From Numida meleagris (Eukaryota; Chordata; Aves; Galliformes; Numididae), in NCBI RefSeq assembly GCF_002078875.1, contig NC_034409.1, forward strand, positions 10,945,399-11,009,398: a DNA stretch of 64,000 nt, given 5' to 3'. The notes beneath the pieces were generated by a model that worked only from the letters and a program-made list of their open reading frames with translations, was not told the origin of the DNA and searched no databases. Shown here piece by piece: positions 13,455-25,631 of this stretch. Position 1 is the stretch's first letter; each line of letters begins with the position of its first letter. Both the position numbers and the translations under genes were made by a program.

Positions 13455-14618
13455 TGTGGCATTTAAGGAACAAAGAAAGAGTGACTAATGTCATCTATCT
13501 AGACTTCTGCAGGGCCTTTTATATGGTCCCACATCACATTCTTATCTCTAAATCAAAAAGATATGGACTTGAAAGCTGGAGTGTTTGGCGGATACAGAAT
13601 TGGCATTGTGGTTATACCCTGAAGGTTGTGGTCAATGGCTCTCATGTCCAGGTGGAGGCTGATGACAAGTGGTTTCCCGCGGGAACGCTCTTCAACAATT
13701 TTATAAATGACTTTGATTGTGGGATTGAGTGCCCCCTCAGCGAGTTTGCTCATGCCACTAAGCTAAGCAGTGCAGTTGATAGAGAAGGAAGGGATGCCAT
13801 CCAAAACGACCTGAAAAAGCTTGAAAAGTGAGCACACAAGAAGCTAATGAGGTTTAACAAGGCCAAGTGCGAGGTGATCCAACTGGGTTGGGGCAATCCC
13901 AGATATGTATACAGACTGGGAGAAGAACTCCTTGACAGCAGCCCTGTGGAGAAGGACTTGAGGGTTTTTGGACCAAAACCTGGACATGAGCCAGCAGTGT
14001 GCTCTTGCAGCCCATAAGTACAACTATATCCTGGGCTGCATCAGAAGACAGGCAGCCAGCAGGGAGAGGGAAGTGATTGTCCCCCTCTACTTGGCTCTTG
14101 TGAGGCTCCATCTGGAGTACTGCATCCAGGCCTGAGGGCCAACAGCACAGGAATGATGCAGAGCTGTTGGAGCAGGTCCAGAGGAGGCCACGAAGATGAT
14201 CAGAGGTCTGGGGCACCTCTCCTGTGATGAAATGCAGAAGGAGCTGGGCTTGTTTGGCCTGGAGAAGAGAAGGCTCCTACTACTATTGGACCTCCTTGCA
14301 TCCTTCCAGTAGTTAAAGAGAGCTTATAAACGGGAGGGAGTCCAACTTTTTACACAGTCTGATAGTGATAAGACAAGGGGGAAAGGCTTTAAACTAAAAG
14401 AGGGGAGATTTAGATCAGATTTTAGGAAGAAATTCTTTACCTGAGGTTCTGGAGCAGGCTGCCTGGAGAAACTGTGGATGTCTCATCCCTGGAGGTACTC
14501 ATGGCCAGGCTGGATGGGGCCTAGTGGTTGGCAACCGTACCCGTGGCAGTGGGGTTGGATCTCAATGATCTTTAAGGTCTCTTCCAACCCAAGCCATTCT
14601 ATGATTCTATGATTCTAT
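13455..14618 (+). mobile_element. CR1 LINE, ~1.15 kb 3' portion, degenerate RT
   Basis: Translation from about 13470 gives KERVTNVIYLDFCRAFYMVPHHIL, the RT palm block normally LDFCKAFD, then VVVNGSHVQVE and FNNFINDFDCGIECPLSEFA. The catalytic FADD motif reads FAHA, so both aspartates are lost. The C-terminal blocks follow in shifted frames, ending with CCAACCCAAGCCATTC and three ATTCTATG units at 14580-14618. It is 5'-truncated inside RT. An old, inactive copy. Confidence 0.93.
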
Positions 14619-16539
14619 ACCACATGTGTGTTTAATAACATACATTCCTGGAACATCTTTTTCCACAAGTTCTTGATTTACAAAATATATATGTAAGAGC
14701 ATATGAAGGTGAAGCAATTGAAGCCATAAGCTTTACAAAGAATTCACAGACAGTCCTGTCTTCTTCTGCAACGTCAGATTCAAAAATTATTTATTAATTA
14801 AAATATGGTGGGAAAAAAATAGGGTTTTTTTTGAATAGTAATCTTCTGAATTCATGAGCTCATGCCCTGCTTCCCAACCTTTGGGTCTAAAGCCAAACTC
14901 AGTAGAAGACATACTCTAAACAAAGGAACTCATTCAAAACACATTCTTTTAAAAATAAGGCCCCAGGTTTATTGTCAGAGGATACCATTAACATCTTAAT
15001 GTGAGAATTTACTTTTCACACTTTCTGTTTTTTAAACTTTTATATGTGTTATAAGAATCATAGATGTGTATGTTACATTTCTGAAACAAAATCTCCCTTA
15101 AGGACATATACAAGTGGCAGTAATATTCTTGTTTCTTTGAAGCAGAGCTCCCCTGTGAATCCACCAGCAATAAAAATTTGAACCTATTTAAATCTTGAGT
15201 AAACAGTATTTTTTTTTCAAAGTTTACAAGCTTAAACAGCCCAATGAACCTTCCCTTTATGGAATATGCAGACCTTCTAATCAATGAGAAGTCCAAATTA
15301 CAACTTTTGTTCAAAATCCTCTGCTTTTTGCATTATTATAATTGTCAGAATGCAGATTACAGTGTGAAGACTCAAAATGTGTGTAGCTTGTGCTCAAAGA
15401 CTATCTCCCCTGCTGGACAGTAATTACAGACACTGATGCTTGTTAAGTTGGGAAGTTACTGAAGAAAATGTCACAAGAATGCTTTTTTGCACTTTGTGAG
15501 GACTTGGAACTACATGGGCACTTTGAATCTCTAATGGCCCTGGCAGAAATTGTGGGAAGAACAGCAGCCGATGTGAAACCGGAAAGTCAAGAGTAAGAAA
15601 CATTGGGACCGAAACAGTTCTTGACATTGCACAAGTCATTCTTAAATAAGTGCCAAAAATGACTATTCAGAGGCCAGTAACCCAAAGATACTTGGCTTCT
15701 CTTTTCATTTTTAATCATTTTGTTCCACATAAAACAATACCTAATTGTAGGAAAGCTGGGAGGCAAATTTCAGCTCCAAAGAGTATGTAAAAGGGTAAAG
15801 GAAACTCTGATGTTAATAAAGAACTAGGCTTAAGAAGTAGCGACTGAACAGCCTCAAGGGATGAGACAGCAAATAGACCAGCAATTCTCAAGCATGACTA
15901 AAATATGGAAGGAAATTAGGAGAAAAGTAAAGATTCTAAGGAGATGCTAACAATTACAAAGAAAATAAGAAACTAAGCAAAAAGAGAGAGACAGATTACT
16001 GTGAAAATATGAAACAGAAAACAAATGGAAATATTTCAGTTAACTGTCTTCAGTTACATCAGTCTTAGCCAATGGTTTCATTATTTGACTATGGATCCTA
16101 TAATGTTTGACATTTTTAAACTCCTATTCATAGAGTTAATATAGAGAGAGTTAATAAGTGTTAATGTAAGTATCTCAGCTTTCTTTTCTGAAAAGGAAAG
16201 TAAGTTTCTAGCAATTATAGCTATAGGGAAAAAAAATCTAGTGAAAAAAATATAATTTTATTATTGTAGAGAAATCAGTCTCTTAACTCCAGTGAGCCTT
16301 ATTTATTATTCTTGGTGGCTGAAAGCATTTGTGCTGAAAATTCTCAGTTTTTGCAAAATGTTATCAGCATTTGGAGTAACTCTAAAACTTCATTTTAAAT
16401 ATTGGAATCTATTTTTTTTTACATAATTGTTGGGAGAAAATAATCATTTTAAGCTAGATTTTCTCTTTTTTATAACTTTAACAGAGTGATAATAATTCAA
16501 AAACTATATGCAGCAGGGAAATCAACTTTACAGTTTATT
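14619..16539. other. Unresolved intergenic sequence
   Basis: AT-rich DNA between two CR1 copies; no exon or repeat family recognised. Confidence 0.6.
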
Positions 16540-17090
16540 TCATAAAATCACAGAATGGTTTGGGTTGGAAGAGACTCTAAGGTCATCAAATTTCAACCCC
16601 TCTGCCATGGACAGACACACTTCCCACTAGATAAGGTTGTACAAAACCCATCCAACCTGGCCTTGAACACCTCCAGTGGTGTGGCACGTACAACTTCCCT
16701 GGGCAGCCTGTTTCAGTGCCTCATAGGGAACAATTTCTTCCTAATGTCAAATACAATCCAAGCATCTTTTAGTCTAAATCCACTATCCCTTGTTCTCTCA
16801 CTATGCTTCCTGATAAAGAGTCCCTTACCATCTTCTCTGAAGGCTCCTATTAAGTACTGGACGGCTGCTATAAGGCCTCCCTAGGGACTTCTCCAGGTTA
16901 AACAAGCCCAGCCCTTTCAGCTTCATAGAAGAGGTGCGCCAGCCCTCTGATGATCTTCACGTTCCTGCTCTGAACCTGCTCTAGTAGCAACATGTCCTTG
17001 TGCTGGAGACCCAAAGCTGAGTGCAGTATTGCAGGTGGGGCTTGTGAGAACAGAACAGAAGGGAACAATCATATCCTTCACCCTGAAGAT
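16540..17090 (-). mobile_element. CR1 LINE, 3' fragment
   Basis: The + strand starts TCATAAAATCACAGAATGG with TTGGGTTGGAAGAGAC, the inverted CR1 3' UTR. It continues through inverted RT C-terminal sequence (CCTTGAACACCTCCAG, GGCAGCCTGTTTCAGTGCC, AGGTTAAACAAGCCCAGC) and ends near the AGGTGGGGCTTGTGAGAACAG block. Divergent, with small gaps; no open reading frame remains. Confidence 0.9.
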
Positions 17091-20000
17091 TGAAGAAGTG
17101 ACAGGAATCAGTGTTTTCAGCAATTCTTAAATAAGGTATATATGTTTACTTAATTTACATTTTTTCTTCCAAGTGTCTGTGGACAAATTTCCTTCTGTGG
17201 TTTCACTGGAGACCAGTGCATTTCCATGGAAGATTATGTATCTCAACACCTTTTTTTCTGGTTACTCAGAAGATTTTTGGACACCACTTCTGAATGTCCT
17301 TGTAAAAGAATTCCTTTTCCTACAGTTTTCAAATCACGCAAAAGCAGGAAACTATTAGCATAACTGTTCTTTAGGCAGGTTTGTTTTGATTGATTGATAT
17401 TTCAGATTCTTCTAATCCTGATTTTATAATGATAATCTATCTGAAAATGTAAGAAAATATTCTGGAGTTTCAGGTCTTTCGGTAGCATCTAAGGAATCAG
17501 CTATTTTTTAGAAATGTTCTGAAATATAGTAAGTAAAAGAAATCCAACTTAAAAACATTGCTTACGAGAAAAACATTCTGCTGCTGACTTCCTGGTGTCA
17601 CACAGTTTCTCTGCAGAGAGAAGTCAGTAAGCGAACAAAACAAGGAAGATAGCCCTTAATCACAAGGCAGACAGCACTGACCTTGCCTCAGTCATTAAGT
17701 GTAGGGGAGGATTTCTTAATTGTTTGGGTTTTTTTAATGCATCATTTATTTCTAGCATCTTGTCATCCATCCAACAATTAGAAATCTGTCTCATGCAATT
17801 GATGCCTAAATTAGCAATTACTTCAAGCTGTGTAAGTGATTTAAAATAGTCCTATTTATAAAGCATAACTACAGAGCTGCTGAGGGCTAGATGCAAAAAG
17901 AAACATATAAACACAATACCTGAAATCAAACATTTTCAGTGTGAGCTATGCTTGAGTGTAGAAAAAAATTCTAATAGTAACAAAGCTGCTTTTAAGAAGT
18001 ACTTACTTATAACTTAATTAAGCAATTGTATTCATAGATGTATTATCACAAGCCAGTTCGTACTAATTTTGATGATCCTAAAAAATGTCTGCAACAGCCT
18101 TGAAAAGATTACCTTACATCCATGTCCAATAAATAGATACGTGCATGTTTATATTGTAAATCCTGGCGTTTCACTGAGGGGCAGGAGAACAAACAGAATT
18201 TTGAAGGTACATTTTTTTTCTCATGCCATGAGAGCTTCCAAGAGTATCTGCTTTTTTCAGGAAGAGCAGCAGACACTTGTGCCACAGTCATTGCTTTTTT
18301 CAAACTCTCCTATTGTGTTTATTTAAGGCAAGGCTTATCTGAACTGTTCAACAGCATTAAATGTTAATGCACTCCAATATTCCATATTATATAAACGACT
18401 TCTCTTAATTTCCCAAGTTAAACCTTCAACAATATATGAGTTGGACTAAAATGACAGCTCTGAATGTTGACTGCAAATCCTACCTTTCCTTCCCTCCTGC
18501 CTCAATGTTTCCTTGCCTCCCACTTTAAATGATGATTTTCCTGACATCCGTAATGAATAAACCACTGAAGCGAGGCCAAGCGGATACACAGGAACAAAAA
18601 TTGAGTTAATTATTTTTCTCTCATTGTCAGTATGATGTATAAATGCTAAATAGGGTGCTCCAACACAGTTTGGGTTTTGATTATCTGTAGGTGGGGCCAC
18701 CTATGAATAGATCTGAGTTAAGGAGATTGGGGGTGGAGTTGAGAACTGGCATTTTGCTACTCTCCTTATTTTATTTACTTTTTTGAAAAATTAAGAGCTC
18801 AATTACAAAATCTATAATGGAAGAGCTCATTCTGTATTACTGTGGTTGGTAAAGACAGACCATTTCTTACTTCAGTGAGAGCTGTGAGCAGTTCCTGAAA
18901 TTTAATTTATTTGGGCGTCTAGATTGTGATTTCTATGCTAAATTATATAAAACAAAACCTAAGTAAACCTGATGAAGTATAGACCAAAAACCAGAGCAAT
19001 AAATCCAATTTCCTTTTGTCAAATGTTCCTGTATATACTTGTGTCCTCAAAGCACAGGAAAATATCTTAATTTTGATTGGGCCTTTAACCCATATCAGTA
19101 TACCCACATTTACTGCAGTATCTGGTAGGGATTTCTCCAGTTCAGTCAGAATGTTAGTATATTTAGATAAATTCTCATTAAATTATATAAAAGATTGATT
19201 GTAAGACAAAGTCCTGAAATCCTTTCTGTCAACAAGAGTTTACCAGAGAAAGGATAAAATAAAAAGTATTCAAAATCTTTCAGAATTGAAACTGGGTCTG
19301 GAAAACATGATCAGAAATGATTAGCTAAAAAATTATCTTTCTGGGGCAGAATATGTAAATGCTGCTGTACAGTATTCTATGTCATTGTTATGTAATTTTA
19401 GCTTGTTTTTCTCTGTACAGGGTAGAATGTGTTAAAAATCAATGCAGAAAAGCCTTGAAACATTTATCTTTTAAACTCAGGTCTTAGAGTCAAATCAAAA
19501 CAGCAGAGCATTAATCTACTGTCTATTAATCCATTAATCTATTTGGTCTAATCAATAGACAAAATTATACAGGCAGTGGATTAAGACAATATTGTTCTAT
19601 TTTAAATCAGTGACGTATGATGATTATAATAATTCTAATAGAAACTGAAAGCATGCAGAAGAAACAAATCATAAGTTTTGAGCTGAAAATAGAATCAGAA
19701 GGCAGAACTTTTTGGAGGCTGACATCTACAAAGTTCTTTTTTTCCTGGTGGAGATGGGTAATTTTCTGGGAATTCCACCAGCACCATTGGCAATACTGGG
19801 CTCGTTTCTATGGATAGTAGGTTCTGCTGGGCAGCAGTCCACAAAGGCCAGCAGAAGGGGAGAAAGAAAGGGGATACAGTGCAGAGGATAGGCCCAGCTA
19901 TAAGGCAGTGCGTAACAAATTCAGTTGGAAATTTCTGCACTTCACTGCATTAAAATAACATAGACGCACAGGCATGGATATTCATAAAACTTTCCTTAAA

Positions 20001-22614
20001 AAGTACTAAGCTTTTTAAACAGGTACAATGGTTTTGCAGCCAAAGAAAACAGCAGCTATGAGCAGGCATCTGAAAGGGAAAGACTGCACAAATAACAGAA
20101 AAGGAAAAAGGGATGCATGAAATGGGAACCTACAGTAAGGTGAAACTAAGGAAGTTTTGATAAGGTGGCAAAAATGGGTAGTCATCTCCTGTTAGTAACC
20201 ATGTCTTCTGCCAAGGTGAACTACTTAACAGCCATTCTAAAATGCTGGATTATATTCTTAAGAACATTTTTACTTCATCTGTATAAAGGTTAAGATTTAT
20301 CTTCTCACCTGCTGTTCTACAATAAGGAGTGAAATGTGGCAGGCTGAGAAAAAATAAGCACTTTGATTTCTTCTATTCCAAAGAAAAGTACTTTTGCCAA
20401 AGGCACAAGAGCAACTTAGTGCCTGTAATTAATTTAATCACATTCATTTAGATCTCTATGCCAGCATGAAGAATCTCAGTCCTACAGCCTGATGACATCA
20501 AAATATTGCTTGTAATCCCATTTTATTTCAGAATATGAAGACTTTCCTTTGAGACTACTTATGCTTTTTTTTTGCTTCTTACCTAACATTTAAATAGCTT
20601 GAGAGCCTGAACTTGATCTCAACTGTGAAATGGTCTTAATTTTTTTAGGAAGATGACTGTGTTTTTGAATGTCCAGTCTTCTAGATCCATATGCAAGTAT
20701 GGACCAAGTAGTCTGATATCAGTCTTGCATAGCACTCAGAAAATTTCCCTGCTAATTTGAAAGTTGGAGATGATATGAACTTTCTTCTAGCATAGCTCAA
20801 GGAAATAGGTAAGTACGAGGGAATAATTAAAAAGTTAATAGTTAAAAGTTAGTTAATAGTTAAAAAGTCTCTCCTTTGTTAAGGGAAGTCATGCCTCTGA
20901 GTTTTCTGTTAAGAAGTGAGCAAAAATGGACACGGGAAATCCCGTGTATGCAGCCACTTCACTTTGAAACAATCGTTCAACAAAATCATCTATCAAATAC
21001 TCCTCAAGAAGTCAAAGTAGCAAATTGTAAGTAGCAAAATCCTGTGTAAATGAGGAACCGCATAAAAGACAATAGATGGCAAGAGGTAGTAAAGTTTTTT
21101 TAAATAATTTTACAAAACTAAGATACTGCACAGAGATTTGTGTTGGGACTCATGGAGGTCAGCATAGTTGTAAAGGTTAGACAAAGGTGAGAAATAGTAA
21201 ATTGATAAATTTAGTGATAATAAAAAGTTATTCAGGTAGTAATGATGAAAACTGTATGTGGAGAATCCTAGAAAAGTTTAATGATGCTAAATGACTATGC
21301 AATGAATTTCCCCAAAAATGTAAGTGATGTACACAGAAGAAAATAGAGCTAAAATTGCTGGAACTTTAGCTGTTATCAGTCAGAAATCTGAATGATGAGA
21401 GATTTTAGATGGAATAGGCAGTTCCATGAGAATGTTCTCTTAATAACGAACAGAATGTTGGGAACTATATTGAACCCTTCATACTCCAAAAGAGACTGCT
21501 GAGGTATGACAGAGTTCTGTAACTAGCCAGAGAAAAGTGAATGATTCTTTCTCTCCATACTGGAATGAAACTTATTAATCTTTGAAGGGGAATAAATGAA
21601 ACAAAAGCATACACAAAAATGGATGTGAAACAAAGGATGTGTGCCTTTATACTGTTAAACTATAAAATTAACTGCTGCTGTTATTTGCTTGGATTTGGAC
21701 AGAAACAGGAAAAAAAAGATGAAAAAAATCTATTCAATACTGTTTAATCCAAAAGTTCTTGGTCAGTAAGCAACAGCATGCTAGAGGCTGGAGGAGTCCT
21801 CAGGGAAACCTGCTATCTTCTTACATTATTCTATAGGCATTTCCTGCTTTCCAGTGTTTGGGATACAAGGGTAGGTGGACTTTTAGTTTGATCTCATATT
21901 CTTGTTTTTATATCCTCATGAAAATTAGGTATTTCCTCTAATACCAAGGAGCACGGCCACTGAATTTAAACTGAGTACACACTTTCTGTTTCTCAGGTAA
22001 TATCTTCTCCCTGTTATGATGAGTAAAATGTCACTGTTCAACAGAACAGAAGAGCACTTCTGAGAGAAAGTTGATAATGAGATTATCTTTATTAAATGTT
22101 TTTAGGCTTGTTTACACACTTTTCCCTGTAGTGACTTTGTGTTGTCTGCAGATAACCCTCTGTCATTTCAACTCGTTTCACTGCAGAGTACTCTGAAGAG
22201 GAATATAAATAAAGAAAATTATGAGAAACAAATATTTGGCAGGTAGGTCTTGTGGGCAGATATCATGATTGCTGGTGACAGTTTGGCACTCCAGAATTGA
22301 TTTGTTGCATAGGTGCGCCTCTTTTCATTATGCAGTGAATTAGGAATCTCTAGAGACTGTGACAAGAACATTCAAACTAGCAAATTAATGAAAAGAGTCA
22401 CAAAGAGTTTTTCCATGAACGTGGTTGAAAGGTGAGCAACTTACTCACCTAAATATCTCATTTGATTCTAGAATTACAAAACATAGACACACTGGGATGC
22501 TAAATAGTTGAGTGAGGCCTTTCACTGTTGCAGTTCTCTCAAAGAGACTTACACAAATAGTCAAGAGTCTCATGGCCCTAAGGGGGCAGTTTTCGTGATG
22601 AATTTTAAAATTGA
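17091..22614. other. Unresolved intergenic sequence
   Basis: 5.5 kb without a recognised transposon. 17735-17880 has the compositional look of conserved noncoding DNA (ATTAGCAATTAC, GATTTAAAATAGTCC), which only alignment could show. 20930 holds a small palindrome. Confidence 0.5.
20930..20947. repeat. Perfect 8-bp palindrome with 2-base centre
   Basis: ACACGGGA, AA, TCCCGTGT. GC-rich arms stand out in AT-rich surroundings; chance is possible. Confidence 0.75.
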
Positions 22615-23090
22615 ATAGAATCACAGAAACACCAAGGTCGGAAAAGACCTCCAAAATCATCTGGTCCAATCGTCCACCTACCACCAATATTTCCCCACTA
22701 ACTCATGTCCCTTAGTACAACATTAAAATGTTTATTATGTATACATTGTATTATTATTATTATGTACAACATTAAATGTTTATTATGTACACCTCCAGGG
22801 ACAGTAACTCCACCACCTCCCTGGCAGCCCATTCCAGCACCTGACCACCCTTTTAGAAAAGAAATTTTTCCTTATGTCCAACCTGAATCTCCCCTGGTGC
22901 AACTTGGGGCCATTCCCTCTCATCCTATTGCTAGTTATGCAGGAGAAGAGGCCAATCCTCACCTCGCCACAACTGCCTTTCAGGCAGTTGTAGAGAGCCT
23001 TAAGGTCTCCACTGAGCCTCCTCTTCTCCAGACTAAACAATCCCAGTTCCCTCAGTCACTTCTCGTAAGACTTGTGCTCCAGACCCCTAC
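22615..23090 (-). mobile_element. CR1 LINE, 3' fragment with an internal duplication
   Basis: The inverted CR1 3' UTR (TAGAATCACAGAAACACCAAGG, GACCTCCAAAATCATCTGGTCC) runs into the inverted RT C-terminus (minus strand [42 protein letters not shown]). At 22713-22798 the usual CCTTAGTACAACATTAAA...CACCTCCAGGG stretch is interrupted by a duplicated ~30-bp unit and a short ATT repeat. 5'-truncated near 23090. Confidence 0.9.
22713..22798. repeat. Local duplication inside CR1
   Basis: Two near-identical units, GTACAACATTAAAATGTTTA and GTACAACATTAAATGTTTAT (starting near 22715 and 22765), are separated by ATACATTGTATTATTATTAT. Normal CR1 copies, such as the one at 57 kb, have a single unit here, so this is a later tandem duplication. 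Confidence 0.8.
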
Positions 23091-23171
23091 TGGATTTTCT
23101 ATTTAGGTTTTCTTAGAAGAGAAAAAGAAAATTCCTATAAAAATAAGTGAAGTAATCAGGAAGTATTCATA

Positions 23172-23262
23172 GGATCATTGAATCATAGAATTAGCTAGGT
23201 TGGAAAAGACCTACAAGATCATCCAGTCCAACCATCCACCTACCACCAATAACCCCACTAAA
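23172..23262 (-). mobile_element. CR1 LINE, short 3' UTR fragment
   Basis: Only the inverted 3' end is present (GAATCATAGAATTAGCTAGG, GGAAAAGACCTACAAGATC, CATCCAGTCCAACCATCC). It resembles the 22.6 kb and 57 kb copies (same subfamily type) but breaks off after ~90 bp into an AT-rich duplicated stretch. Confidence 0.85.
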
Positions 23263-23321
23263 CCTAATAAACTAATATTTATAATAAACTAATAAATAAA
23301 AACCTAATAAACTAATATTTA
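23261..23321. repeat. Direct 21-bp duplication at CR1 breakpoint
   Basis: The 21-bp sequence beginning AACCTAATAAACTAATAT occurs at 23261-23281 and again, identical, at 23301-23321, exactly 40 bp apart. An AATAACCCCA motif precedes the first and follows the second. It looks like a short tandem duplication at the ragged 5' end of the CR1 fragment. Confidence 0.8.
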
Positions 23322-24386
23322 CAAATAACCCCATCAGATTTTTCAATTTGTTGCTCCTTTTTCAGCCATTCTTTACCCTTTAAAAGTCAAAAGAGCTTTT
23401 ATTTGATGTAAAATAAATCCTCCTCTGATATGACTGGTAACTTATTTTCCAAATCCTGGTGTTCATTTTCTTTCTCAGGTTTCTGCCTACACAGGAATCT
23501 GTTTTTCTCCAAAGTCATTCTTTTTTTCCGCACAATAGTTGACTTTCCTAATGTTTTACTCAATCTCTTTTGCATTGCAATAATAATCTACTTGTTCTCT
23601 TTGCCTCCTTACTGGAATGTTTTGTTACTTGTTTTCACTGAACTCAGTGAACCTCTGTGTTCACATAGTCATGTTTCCCTCAATTTTAATTCCCAAAGAG
23701 GATCTCAGGATACGAGGCCAAGATAACTGACTGCTGTATGTCTTCCTGATGGGAGGGTTGCTATAAATATAGCATAAACATTAATAATGAAATGCAGTGA
23801 CAAGATCACCAGAAGCTCTTTCACATCACGGCTATTCAAAATATATTCTCGTCTTTTTCCATTAGAATTTCTTCCCTTAGTTGCTGTCCTCTTGCCTTTG
23901 AGGCCCGTGTTATCCTAATTTTTTATTCTTACACTGAGCATAGAAATGTCAAGCAAATGCCTAAATGGTCAAACGCCAGAAGAACACTAAAGAGAAAAGA
24001 GTGCCAGTGTGAGGTACTTAAGAAGATACAGAATTGCCTCAGTTTGAGGGGGAAAGGAAACAGATTTGGGCTTCCCTATACTATTGGTAACCTAATTAAA
24101 TTCTGGCTTTTCCATGGATCTTCTGAGTGACATTTGCAAGTTGCCTGACCAAATATTTTCAAAGGCACTTAATTGTTTCAGTGTTCCAAATTCATATTTA
24201 ATATCTCATATAGTTCCTAGTCACCCTGATATAAAGTCTGAACAGTGAATGTGAGCACTGAGTCTGTGTTTAGCACTACTTAATTCACTCCTTGGCTGCC
24301 CTGAACTATTCCAACTAGGTCCAGCACTAAGCACTGTGGATATAGGACAATCAGTGACACTTGACTTCAGTGGTCCGTCCTTACTT
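23322..24386. other. Unresolved intergenic sequence
   Basis: T-rich to mixed sequence up to the polypurine tract; no family recognised. Confidence 0.55.
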
Positions 24387-24694
24387 AAAGAAAGAAAAAG
24401 AAAGAAAGAAAGAAGGAAAGAAGGAAAAGAAAGAAAGGAAGAAAGAAAGAAAGGAAGAAAGAAAGAAAGGAAGAAAGAAAGAAAGGAAGAAAGGAAGAAA
24501 GAAAGGAAGGAAGAAAGAAAGGAAGAAAGAAAGAAAGGAAGAAAGAAAGAAAGAAAGAAAGGAAGAAAGTAATAAAGAAAGAAAGAAAGAAGAAGGAGAG
24601 AAAGATGGAAAGAAAGAAAGAAAGAAAAGGAAAGAAGGAAAGAAAGGGAAAGAAAGAAATCAAAGAAAGAAGTGAAGGAAGAGAGAAAGAAAGC
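24387..24694 (+). repeat. ~308-bp polypurine (GAAA/GGAA)n tract
   Basis: The + strand is almost only A and G, built from GAAA, GAAG and GGAA units with a few interruptions (GTAATAAAG near 24570, GATGG near 24604, ATCAAAG near 24660). Long homopurine-homopyrimidine mirror DNA can form triplex/H-DNA and is length-unstable. Lysine/glutamate/arginine-rich and phenylalanine/serine-rich open frames here are by-products of the repeat. Confidence 0.95.
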
Positions 24695-25249
24695 AGTGTA
24701 ATTCCAGTAATAAGGAATAAATACTTGTTATGATTATTCATTAAGAAAATGACCATGAAAGTTCCTAGTGAGAACATTGCATAAAATATGGCTTAATTAA
24801 TGCAATGCTCCCTAATCCAAAATTGCAGGGTGTGGACCAACTATTCCACACTGCATAGGCTGTACACTCTGGAACTTTAAAATGTTCAAAGCATTATCTT
24901 TGCAAATTATATAAACTCTGTAATCCTGACTCAGCTCCTTCTGAGGACAGCAGTAAAAACACACAGCTTTGGTGACTGGTTTGGTTTGGGGTTTTTTTGT
25001 TGTTATTGTTTCTTTCTTTCTTTTTCTTTTATTTTGGTAGGGTTTTTTTTTTGCATTTCCTAAGCTGTAGAAATGCTCATAGCTAAAAATAGAAATGGCA
25101 GCCTTCAACCTGGCAACTTCTACTGCTGAAAGGGTTGGCAGTACACAGTAATTACCTGTGCTACTTTTCTTCCAAAGAGTAGCACTCCTAAACCCTGTTG
25201 TATGCAATGAGTATTTCATAAAGTTTCAACTATGAAAATTATGCATATT
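24695..25249. other. Unresolved intergenic sequence
   Basis: Includes a T-rich stretch (TTTCTTTCTTTTTC type) near 25010-25055. A 135-codon minus-strand open frame at 24812-25219 has no recognisable domain and is lysine-rich because of that stretch. Confidence 0.55.
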
Positions 25250-25439
25250 CAAGAAAGACTCCTACTGAATCAAGAGGTTCAGAGTGGACCCCCTGCTTTC
25301 GTAAAGGTCTTCTCAGAGGAGTCTAGGTGCAGCTAGACCCAAATTTAGTCCCAGTCAATAGTTTATTTCTAAAGATTGAGGAGAAGCTTCTGTTGAGTCA
25401 CAAGGTTCAGAGTGGACCCACTTGCTTTCTAAACTCCTT
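25250..25439 (-). mobile_element. ERV LTR, 3' (U5-side) piece, separated by later insertion
   Basis: This carries two copies of a unit containing GGTTCAGAGTGGACC and CTGCTTTC / TTGCTTTCT (about 25276 and 25403), and a segment GGAGTCTAGGTGCAGCTAGA...TAGTCCCAGTCAATAGTTTATTTCTA at 25318-25374. The latter matches GGAGCCCAGGTGAGGCTGAA...CAGACTTGGTAAACAGTTTATGTCTA at 25646-25708. The piece is therefore continuous in origin with 25632-26392, and the (GAAAT)n plus CR1 now split them. No coding capacity. Confidence 0.65.
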
Positions 25440-25480
25440 GAAATGAAATGAAATGAAATGAAATGAAATGAAATGAAATG
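25440..25480 (+). repeat. (GAAAT)n microsatellite
   Basis: Eight perfect GAAAT units are followed by a variant (GATAT). The array directly abuts the 5' end of a + strand CR1 fragment, and GAAATGAAG also appears just after that CR1's 3' end, so the array is probably an expanded target site of the CR1 insertion. Confidence 0.92.
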
Positions 25481-25484
25481 ATAT

Positions 25485-25631
25485 GAATGTGTTTAAAAAC
25501 CATTTGGATGTGGTGCTCAGGGACATGATTTAGCGGTGGGTTGTTAGAGTACTATGGTTAGGTTGTGGTTGGACTTAAGGATCTTGAAGGTCTTTTCCAA
25601 CCTGAGCAATTCTATGATTCTATGACTCTAT
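25485..25631 (+). mobile_element. CR1 LINE, ~147-bp 3' fragment nested in an LTR
   Basis: The fragment has the CR1 end block: TTTAAAAACCATTTGGATGTGG, GCTCAGGGACATGATTTAG, GTTGTGGTTGGACTTAAGG, TCTTTTCCAACCTGAGCAAT, then TCTATGATTCTATGACTCTATG. It sits inside the ERV LTR, so it inserted after that LTR did. Confidence 0.92.

Noticed and set aside
24336..24777. Long lysine/glutamate-rich and phenylalanine/serine-rich open frames
   Set aside because: They are translations of the A/G simple repeat in different frames; no start context, homology or stable composition outside the repeat.
25440..25480. CRISPR-like regular array
   Set aside because: Perfect GAAAT units without spacers: a microsatellite in a vertebrate genome.
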